Under the pieces are notes generated by a model. That model saw nothing but the letters and a program-made list of their open reading frames with translations, ran no database searches and was not told the origin of the DNA. Below, piece after piece: positions 36,567 through 46,196 of a DNA stretch of 64,000 bases. The stretch covers positions 1 through 64,000 of the forward strand of contig NCSJ02000139.1 in assembly GCA_002812745.2 (NCBI GenBank). The letters run 5' to 3'. Position 1 is the first letter of the stretch, and each line of letters opens with the position of its first letter. The stretch comes from Scytalidium lignicola (lineage: Eukaryota > Ascomycota > Leotiomycetes). The position numbers and the translations under genes were made by a program.

Positions 36567-39456
36567 TCAACTGTCCTTCTTCAACCGGAAGAATGTTCCT
36601 AGGCTTCCCATCATTTGTCCGAATAGCTTCTCTTCACTAGATGGAACTAATCCTTCCCTGATCCAGCCAGGAAGCTTAGACTTGATCCTCCCATTTCCAT
36701 ATCTCTTGTCGATCATCAATATGGACGCGTAGTCCCCTTTATGTCTTATAGCTCTGCCAACACTTTGATTAACTGCCCTCATGCAAGCATTTTCGTAGAA
36801 CTCAATCCCGGCATCCTTCGCCATTTTTCTCACAGTTTCTTTACTTAAATTCTCCTCCTTTGCTTCGAGTCTCTTAGTTGTTGCAGCTTCAATGTATTCG
36901 AGCTTAGCTTTCCATTCTGCCGTGTTGATATTAGGGAATGGTAGGCCCACGATAACAACTGCTCTGCCTAAACTGTCAGAAAAGTTAATTCCTTCCGACA
37001 TCTTTCCGCCAACAACACTGAGTAATAAGCTCCCTTTCCCAGAATCAATGGCTTTTGCATACTCAGCCAAGACTTCCTCAACACCATCCTCCTTTTTCTC
37101 TCGAAACAGAGCCTTCTTCAATCCTAGCCTAGTCATAATACTCTTAGAATCACCCTCACAGATATCCCATCTGCAGACTGCTGTTTCAAGGTATCCATAG
37201 CTAGGAAAGAACACAACTATACCGTCTGGAACAACGGAACAGATATTTAGTAGCGCCCTGCCTAGTTCATCCAGCATAGCTGGATCTCCTCTCTTCTTAA
37301 AATTGAACTCAAATTCAATTCCAGTTGGTCCTTTGGCCAAACTCCAAGCAACGAGGCTTTCTTTGGGGATAACATGTCCACAACTTAACGTAGTGATACG
37401 TTCTGGCGGCAAGTATGAGAATAGATGATTCGTGTAATCCGACATTGGCGACATAGTTCCTCCTGCAAGGATAACTGCGCGTGCTTCAGAGACAATCTCA
37501 TGGAAATGAGAAGCTGGATCCAGAAGGAGAAATTTCAGCGCAATCTCATCAGGGCAGGATGGATCTTCCGATTTTGAGAAGAAAAGCCGCCCTTCATCAG
37601 ACGGGTGTGTGAGGGATGAGAGTATGGATGATATGTGGTGTAGAACTGGCGTCGAAGTTGTAGTATCTCTTACGGCAGTAGGTGGTCCCCTTTGTGATTG
37701 ATCGGTAGTATATGAAGCATATCCCTCCACTTTACGGGCCAACTTGCTTTCGTTTAGATATTTAATTAGTTTGAACAAGTTGATTTGGTCAACCCCTTTC
37801 CCTCCCAAAAGTTCCTTTTCATCAACAATACCATCAACTTTCTATAGCGATGATTAGAGAAATCTCAAAGGGACGGAGTCTGTCTATAATTACTTACTGG
37901 TATGAGTAACCTGGTTTCGAGATAGCTAGACAATGAGTCAATAAGCCTAACTACTTGAGCAATATATACTCTATTCTTCCCCTTTAATCGATTTCGAAAC
38001 TTTTGTAGATATATCCCCAATTGGGCTCTTGCTCTCTTAAGCTGCTTCAGGCTCACTTCCACGCTGTAAATTCCAGAAATCGCATCCATTAAATTGTGTG
38101 CCTCGTCGATGATAACCACGTGGCCCTTCACACTCAAATTCAATGCTTCTCTCGCTGTCTTCTGGAGTAGCAGGGGATATGGAAGCGTAACAATTTCAGC
38201 TTGCTTTATTGCTGATCTCGATGCATAATACGGACATATACCAATCCGCTTGCCCAGAGAACCCAAATCTTCAATATCTCGAATAGTAGCTAAAGTGTGG
38301 TCTCGGAAGGTACTAGTCAAGGCTTTATTTTCTTTATTTGGTAGAAACGGGCATTTGTGCTCTTGTGCTACCCCAGTCTGTTGGAGCTCAGCACAACGCT
38401 CATTGATCGCTGTAAGAGACTTCAACTTGTTCACTGAAGGGTTGATACAAAGGTTCTTGCGTGATCCTAATGTCAAATGCTTTACTTCTTCAATTTGAGA
38501 CTCGGATCCAGGTTTCTCATCAAAGAGTATCGGTTGGGGAAAATGTGGTCGTCGAAGTTCATTTATAAACTGCGTTAACTGTGAATGTGTCCGAGAGCAG
38601 TAGAACACCTAATCCATTAGCACATAACTCAGAACTAGTCTAAGAAACTTACTTTCATCTCATCTTCTACTTCCTCCTCCTCTTCGCCAGGATTATTAGT
38701 CATACCCAGTTTACCCATAAGCTCCAATGTATGAGCGGAAAACCCAGCTGGTTTTGTATTTCCCCTAGTCCCTGTGTGGTCGGAATCGCTCTCATAGTCA
38801 TCTAGAAAAAACTGATCCTCCTCATTGTGATCCATATTGGATTCAACTTCTAGCCTTCGTTTCTTAGGTGCCTGACCGCCATGAACGTACCTCTCTAATT
38901 CAGCCTTGTCTTTAGCTCGAGCTTTTGCAAGCTTGATTTGCATATCTTCCAGGTGGCGTAGCATCGCTTGCCTTTCCCTGGCCCTGGCTTGCTCAATAAT
39001 CCATTCTGGCTCGTCAGATGCTAAGTTCGTTGTCAGCGTGGCGGTATAAGCAAACAATTCCACAGGTATTCCCACAATTCTGAGCCCCGCTGAGGCTATT
39101 TTCAAATGTCTTGCCTTTATGATCTCGTAACCAAGTCAAAGAACCACAAATCAAGCTAAGTGATTTACCCTGTTCTTTATAAGCACTACTTTAAACTTAA
39201 TTACCGCTCGCAGATGTGCTAAATACTCTATATTCCATTTGCAAAAGTAGGTGGCGGGAGAAGGGAGGAAATATATATGATTACATACCGTTCCAGTTGG
39301 ACTTTCTAGAATCCCTATCTTACTCTTCTCAAGAATTTGATATACTGTCTTCATGAAAGTCTCCTGAACTGTGTATGGAGTATAAGGGTGGTGAAAATCC
39401 ACCCCGGCAGGCATCTCTAAATCATTCATAGGGCCCAGTCTGGTTATAGAATCCAT
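36567..39456 (-). CDS. CHL1: ATP-dependent DNA helicase Chl1 (DDX11 family)
   Basis: Fe-S superfamily-2 5'-3' helicase needed for sister chromatid cohesion and fork restart. At least five exons run down from [19 protein letters not shown]. The first ends ILESPTGT and the next starts [20 protein letters not shown], so an intron splits the Walker A box. A further intron, GTGGGA...TTAG, precedes [15 protein letters not shown]. Then come an acidic linker, [15 protein letters not shown] (motif Ia), the Fe-S cysteines ([25 protein letters not shown]), DEAHN (motif [13 protein letters not shown]), LAGGTMSP (motif III), [12 protein letters not shown] (motif V) and [14 protein letters not shown] (motif VI). 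All catalytic motifs look intact. A MluI box lies about 120 bp upstream. Confidence 0.93.
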
Positions 39457-39577
39457 GTTTATAACTACCAGATAGCAGACGCTGTTTATTCATGTTAATG
39501 TCGCTTGGTTTTAAGGTATACAAAAAGTGACAAAATCGATCATGTACGAATTGGCGAGTGTCGTCTCGAGACGCGCG

Positions 39578-39583
39578 ACGCGT
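39578..39583. promoter_or_regulatory. MluI cell-cycle box (ACGCGT) upstream of CHL1
   Basis: Palindromic ACGCGT, preceded immediately by a near copy ACGCGC at 39571-39576, about 120 bp upstream of the CHL1 start. MCB sites bind MBF and drive G1/S transcription of replication genes in fungi. The link to CHL1 is inferred from position. Confidence 0.5.
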
Positions 39584-40739
39584 CGGAGGTAGAATGGAAA
39601 GTTGGTCAGGTAATGATCCACAACTAAATACTACTACCGGAATAGGAGAAGATGCTTTATCATTCTCCTAATTATGTGAGGCATTACTTTATCTTGTAAA
39701 GGTATACGGAGTAAATAGTCTTTATCTAAATAGACGATTTACGACCGGAATTTTCCGAAAGCTTTTTGTAGGTGACAAGCCACGCACACCCAGTCCAGTG
39801 GAACTTAGTACCTAAGAGATAGATGGATACTATTATATCTAATATGATATATACGATATTCAATGCTGATCAACCGCTAAGATAACGGTGAGTTGAACAC
39901 ACTTAAAATTTCTTATCCAATGCTGTGTTACCAACCAGCAATTATTAATACAAAAAAGAAGCACTTAATTTATCACATACAAGGAAGTATTAGAGGAACT
40001 GGATTTAATTTTGAGTTTTGATCCTAGTTGTACTCATTAGGCATTGTTCTTCGCGATGGACAGTTGACAGAAAAGATATTAGCATGATTCATGGATTAAC
40101 GGGGGAAACTTCCCATTGGAAGTAACTTATAAATGTTAAGGTCTACATAAGGAGCTGATGGTTGACAGATTGACCATCCAGCATTGCTTCAAGCTTTAAA
40201 TTCACAACAGGCAAGTCTAGTAGAAAATGTTTACATTGTTGCATCTGAAGAGTAAAAGCTAAGATCTTTGGCTTCCCCTCGCATTGATTGCTTAGGTACT
40301 AGACACCTTGCGCCACGTGAAGGCAGATCTCTTGCAAGGCTACCTGTTCGAAGTTAGCCCGCAAAACCCCAAAAGCACTAGAGTTAGTAGACACCAAAGC
40401 ACTAGATTGTTAGGAGGAGGGGAGATACTTACCACTTTGCTTAAATCGAGCGAGTCAAGCAAAGGCTAGACGACATACCTGCAGCTGCCCTATGAACCAT
40501 GTGCAGACGAAGAGGTGGCCAATGCACAATGTGCGGCATCACACATCTTGCCTGTGGAACAGGATGTCCAGACAACAGAATATGCTAGCTAGCTATTCCT
40601 CCCAATCCTTCTCCCTGCCTCTGGGCAAATGGACACAAGGGAGCCACCCCTGTGAATGGCCATCCAGCAGTTATCCGAAAAGGGCGGTAATACAAGACTG
40701 CATCGATATCGGTAGTGGCGAAGATAAGAAATGCTGAAC

Positions 40740-41370
40740 ACGTGGATGTCGAAAAAACCTTTCCCAAGGGTTATTCTAAATGAGCGTGATGTGTTCTAAG
40801 GAGCGACGGTTGCTGAAAAGAGTGTGGTGTAAAAAAGAAATGTCCATTGCTGCCGCATAAGAGATGGTAATGACTGTAGTTCCTGTCCATGGAATAGACC
40901 CTTGCCAGGGGCCGAACGAGTGTGATGTAAAGAGCGTGGGGTTTATAGACCGTTTGCCAGACAGTCTTAAAGAACGTAAAGTAATGAATGTCGGGTAAAG
41001 AACGTGGGTTTATAGACCGCTTGCCAGGCAGTCTTGAAAAGAATGTCGGGTAAAGAACGTGGGTTTAGAGACCGCTTGCCAGGCAGTCTTGAAAGAATGT
41101 GAGTTTGTAGACCTTGCCCAAGGGTCATAAACAGATAACGAATGTGGTGTAAAGAACGTAAGTGGATAGAATCCGGATGGTACACCTTGCCGAAGGGTTT
41201 CCCATAGAGAGATAGCGAAAGACTGAAAAGACTGAAAAGACTGTAAAGACTGTAATGTAACGAACGTGGTGTAATGAATGAAAGTAACCGAGAAGAAATC
41301 TTGCCGAAGGATTCCTTAACGGGAGTCAAGTAAGTGAGAAGGTTCTTGCCGAAGGAACCTTAAATGAGCG
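40740..41370. repeat. degenerate tandem and dispersed repeats with a CTTGCCGAAGG core
   Basis: Three adjacent units of about 55 nt carry TTTATAGACCGCTTGCCAGG followed by CAGTCTTGAAA...AAAGAACGTGGG (about 40,940-41,100). Around them, at least five looser copies hold CCTTGCC(G/C)AAGGG and GTGGTGTAAAGAACG words (about 40,757, 40,905, 41,111, 41,190, 41,300 and 41,343). Stop codons fall in all frames. The array lies just past the 3' end of the unrecognised gene at 41.6-43.1 kb. Confidence 0.75.
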
Positions 41371-41559
41371 TGGTTGGTGTGTGACTGTAAAGACTGTAAT
41401 TCCTCCCCCGAGAATGCCATATGCGAAGCGAGTGCGATGGTGAAAACAAAAAGATACAAGAATTNAAAAAAACAAAAGGATACATGAATAAAAGCAAAGA
41501 GAGTGTGGTGCAGGGGAAGCAACAACAAACATGAAACGAGTGTAAGTAATGAGTGTAAT

Positions 41560-41661
41560 GAAGAGCCCCCAGACGAGTCCGACTGCGATATTGCGGTAAA
41601 GACAGACATAGATGATGGACATCTAGAAGAATTCGCAATCGGACTCGTCTGGGTGCTCTTC
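41560..41661. repeat. 29-nt inverted repeat spanning the stop codon of the adjacent gene
   Basis: Arms at 41560-41588 and 41633-41661 are reverse complements with only two differences, separated by 44 nt. In the minus-strand transcript the first arm encodes the end of the protein (EEHPDESDC region), the TAG at 41623-41625 falls in the loop and the second arm is 3' UTR. One difference becomes a U-G wobble and the other an A-G mismatch, so the stem would be very stable. Confidence 0.85.
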
Positions 41662-43098
41662 AAATTCGGATTCGGACCCCGTGCGATCCTCCTCCTCCTG
41701 GCTGGCTCGACAAGTCCGGCACTTGACAGAGACCAGGTGTTCTCCCTGGGAAGTAGGGTGTCCGCCTACATTCGCCAGAAATCGGCACTCCAGGCAGAGG
41801 CCGTCAAGGACCCGGCTGGTCATTGACGGTGGCTCTGGGTGGTGTGGAGTTCGGCGATACTCCAAATCTAACCCGCAGCGGACCCTGCGGTGATACACCA
41901 CGTGCTGGGACAAGACACTGTTCCGAAGAACTCCATCTGTCACCGGCAGAAATGTCGATGGGCGGTCGACACTTCGATAAGCCCGGACCTCATGAATATT
42001 GTACCCAGGGATGAGGTCCTGGTACTTCCAGGTGACCCTCTTTTGGCGACGGGTCGAAGTACCATGCCGGAGGCAGGACTTAATGGCTGGAGTGGCCGAT
42101 ATAACGAGGGACTCGAGCTGTCGAGTGACCCTGGCAAGGTCATCTACGACAGCGTCGGTCGCAACGTTCTTAGCAACCTGCGAAGAAGCTTGGCGGGCTT
42201 TCCGAGGTGCCGTAGATGCACGGTAGGACAGTGCTGGCGACACTGGTGCTACACGTGCCTTCTGAATCTAACGTAGCGTGTTAGTATCTTATATCATAAA
42301 ACCCTATGATCAAAATGAAACGATGGCACAGGAAGATATTAAGACAGATACATGTACCATCTAGCATATGAGGATGTATATGAATGGGGTCATGTTGAAG
42401 TTGTAACCATTGTTTATGTCTAGGGTATGAGGACCCGGGTGGTTAAAAAGGGGGGTCGGTGCCTTCCTTATTTAATTGTTGACATTCTGGGTCGCAACCC
42501 AGAAATTTTCAGATCCTCCCAATTGATCCGCACTGCAGAATCAAAGGATAGGCTGCTGAAATTGAAATGAAGGGAGAAAGGAAAAGAATCTGACTTACCC
42601 GCTCAACGTGAGAAGCGACGGAGCGCGACACACGAGAGGTGGTTGCCTGTGGCGGAGGCAACCTGGGTTCAGGTCGTGCAGAAGAGCTGGCGGCCCTAAC
42701 TGCTCGCAGCTGTAGTTTGCAACACCGGGTTAGAAAATGTGTTTTGACAGTGACAACGACAACGACAACGATGAGGGTGATGGCGATGAGATGGAATGAC
42801 TTACTCTTTCGACATGCTTTTGGATTGACTCATGCGCTTTGGGCATAAACGCAGAGACAGATGGAGCGGCGGCAGCAATGGATCGCGAATTGTAGGTGCG
42901 AAGCCCTGTGGAAGTCGCTGGGATAGCGACTGGTTGTGACCGCGAGTTGTAGGTGCGGAGCCCTGTGGTAGCCAACGCTGGGAGGGCAGCTGGCTGTGGA
43001 ATTCTCGAGGAGAGGCGAGATAAAGTTGTCGGTTGAGAACTATTGAGGCTGGCGAGGCCCCTATAGACTCTGGACTTGTACGTTGTGCAAGAAGACAT
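41623..43098 (-). CDS. unrecognised protein with CxxC pairs and a KRVTW motif
   Basis: I do not recognise this gene. Three exons, 43098-42805, 42709-42599 and 42261-41623, join phase-0 to 347 residues, with canonical GTAAGT donors and CAG acceptors, so it looks real. Exon 1 encodes a Ser/Ala/Pro-rich stretch with GLRTYNSRS twice. Exons 1 and 2 end in the same HVER-GTAAGT context, hinting at an internal duplication. Exon 3 has a KRVTW segment resembling a PP1-docking (RVxF-type) motif, then CLEC and, 21 residues later, CRTC, a possible zinc-binding pair, and ends in an acidic tail (EEHPDESDCEFF). The stop codon lies in the loop of an inverted repeat. It may be a lineage-restricted nuclear or regulatory protein, which is only a guess. 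Confidence 0.6.
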
Positions 43099-46000
43099 TG
43101 TAACAAGACGAGGAGAAAAGAAAAGAAGAAGAGGAAGAGATGGGAGCCGCCAAAAGAATATATAGACCAATGTTGCACCTTGGTGGGTAGCAGTGATTGT
43201 ACATCATGGCCGATAGATCAGGAAGAAGAGGGAAGGAGTGTTCTTGACAATCATCATTGTACAGAAAATGCTTCCCAGTGATCCCAAATATTGAACAGAT
43301 ACCCTGACGGGTACGGGGTTTCCTTATATAACTCCAGGAGAAGAGTGAACCGAGAGGGGAGGGAAAATGGAATCACATATTTCATGATCTTGGGGCGAGG
43401 CAGATGGAGGAATTGGGGATCAATTTTGATTCCTTTAATCCATCTAGAACTTTTATAACATTAACAGGATCTAGTTGGACCCAGAAGCAGACGCATTGAG
43501 ACAGCTTCTCCAACCGTCACCGCTAAGAAAGGTCATCGTAGACAAGTAAAGCGCCACAAGTAAAGTGCCAACAGAGTGATACGAAGACGAAGTGAATGGA
43601 AATCGGTGATCTACATTATCCACACTAGTAGATAATATGAGTAGCTAATATGAGTAGCCATGTTATCTGTAAAGCGAGAAACTGTAAAGGGGGAAAATAT
43701 CAATAGATTAAAGCATAGATTAATAATAAATGCTCTTTACACAAATAACTACGAGACAAAAAAAAGTATCATATAGACAAGAAACACTCCTGTCCCATCC
43801 AAATGTGAAACGACAGCTGGATGTGGAAATAATTCACTACACAAGAACCTCTGTAGATAAAAGAGACATAGAAGATTTATAGGAAAGCTCGATACTACAA
43901 GATACTAATTTACCTTTTACCTTCATTATCAGGGGTAGAGGAAAATATCCGGAGTATGGTTCACAAAATTATCTAGGAATAATACTGCACCATCAATCTT
44001 GATCCTGCATCCAACCCTCTGATATAATAAATATGTGACAATATGTTGGTGTTTTGATGTAGCTTTGGATTTAGAGGTAAGGAAGGAGGTATGTCGTTGA
44101 AAGGAGAACGAAAAGGGGAAGGCGCAAGCAATGTGATTGGCGCTAGAGACGTCGAGATTACGTAATCAAAAACAGCCTCAAAGGAATGAAAGCGACGATA
44201 CTGCTGAGCAGAGGGAGCTTAGGTTCTGAATAATTGGATTGAGGAATATCTTGTAGATGCTAATAAAGGAAATATTACTGATGCTAATGAAAATCCTGTT
44301 CACTGGAAACCAGAAAGGTCTGGAGAAAAGCACCATTCGAGAGCATGATAAGTTTGGGACGAAGCTTCCGTCAATAGACGCTGCTGTATTATAATGCAAG
44401 ATTAAAAGGATTAAAACCTATCTACCTTTGTTGAAACATATCACCGCGAGTATCTATTTCTTTGTATCGTTTAGCCCAACTTCGAAGTTTAGGGGTGTAA
44501 TGTCGACCGAGGCGATGACAGATTCCAAGCAATGGTTAAACCTGTTGTGAGGGTCAGCAGGAATCAACATAAGAAAATTAAATCGGCATAAAAATATGAC
44601 AGGTTTACTATTATAATTATATCTAGTTGTTTTACTTGGTCACAACAGTGGCGGTGGTTTACCTACTAGAGACTTGAATACGTTATCCAATTCTAACATT
44701 TTATAGCAGTCTTCACGTTTTTCACCTTCTAATTTAGTTTTAATAATTAGGAGTCCACAAACAAAAATCTCCCTACAAGGCTAGCAATTTTCCATGACGA
44801 GTTGACCAAGCGTAACATGTATAACAAGAATCAAGATTTAATTTCAACTTGATTAATGCGAAGAGTAGACATTTGAACGAAGATTAACAAAGACTATGAC
44901 GCCACATAATGCTCAGAGAATGGTAATTAGGCGCCGCTGAGCAGAAATCTCTGGAATTGTATAGCACGTCCGGACACATAATGCCTGGGATCTAGCGATT
45001 ATAATAATTCTAAAATTATTCAGCTGGCTTTATTTTGTTTTTGTTGTAAAAGCAAATTTCTCGCAAATGAACCCTTATGCCTTTTCTACGAGGATGAGCC
45101 CGACTGACTTGAACTGCCTTCAACGAGACGTCTTTGTTGCGGAAATTGGTGGAGGCTGTGCTATCGCCACAGTCTCCAGCCACACCACACAACCTGCTTG
45201 TGGTAAAGTTCCCGAATCCGAAGGCTAAGCTCGGGAGCTGTAGGGAGTAAGCTTCTACAATATCTATATTTGTCACAAACGGCCTTGTTAAGGCATAATT
45301 AAGAATTTGCATATACCCCTTTTTGACCGTGTAGCTATCCAGAATAGGCTGCAAAGTAGGTGCTTACCTCATATTACTCTGTAATTTTGCAGCCGTACCT
45401 TAACTGAAAATACATGTGATTTTGAAACTTTTTGCTTAAGCTTTGAATGAGCATTTACGTCAGAACCAACAATAAGTTACTTGTAAATTGTCATTAATAG
45501 CAATGCAAGGGGCAATGTTGGGCATGAAGGAACGGCGTTGCTTTGCTTTGCTGTTCCCAAAAGAGAGGCTGAGCAGGTGCTGGACTTGGACAGCTCTCAT
45601 ACGGAGGATCCAGCAGCAGGATTCCGCCTTGGCCACAATGGCTTAATAAGGCAGCAGAGTGAGACATGGGGAGATAGTATGATCAAGTAAATAAACTCAG
45701 GCAGTCTGGATGCGAAATAAACTTATAGCCTCATCTTTTGCCTGCCTACTACGACTGTAACTGTGAATACACATCTCAACGACAGCTTTCACACCATGTT
45801 TGTCATGAATGTGAGCGAGGAGGAACGATACGATGATGGAACGCATGAGGCGCGGAACGCTTGGAGTGGGCCTGCTAAGAAACCGAGTACGTCAGTTGTC
45901 AGATCCTTACCCGGCCTACACACACACCCCTCCCTGGCACTTAACTCAAGGAAACTCGGATCTCCATGGCCTTGAGTAGCACCATAATACAGGTGCGGTC

Positions 46001-46196
46001 TTTCAGTCGACCGTATCGCTCTTTTCATTATTTCCATCTTGTTTACGTGCACAGCGGATATTCTTGTTTGCTGTACGCAAAACCGTGCTCCCAGCGCCGT
46101 TGCATTCCATTTAATATACGTACTGGATATCCGGGCTGACGACCTGCTGCAGACTACCAGGCTTACGACAGGAGTAAGCACCAGCAAGCCGCAAGT
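43099..46196. other. 3.1 kb gene-free region before CHS4
   Basis: Mostly AT-rich with no supported gene. A 112-codon minus-strand frame (45354-45016) has no recognisable motif and no convincing splice partners. The last 500 bp are GC-richer and probably contain the CHS4 promoter and 5' leader. Confidence 0.45.

Larger units (their letters stand above)
39457..41622. other. 2.2 kb gene-free region with degenerate repeats
   Basis: AT-rich from 39,600 to about 40,300 with no coding frame. From about 40,740 it carries a family of short repeats (see separate entry) up to the end of the next gene. An N lies at 41,465. Confidence 0.5.

Noticed and set aside
41326..41663. Several overlapping frames read through the N at 41465
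   Set aside because: They run through the repeat array and the hairpin arms; none carries the splice structure of a gene. The acidic similarity to the neighbouring C-terminus is explained by the inverted repeat.
45016..45354. 112-codon minus-strand frame
   Set aside because: No recognisable motif, compositionally ordinary, and its apparent flanking splice sites are too close together to form an intron.
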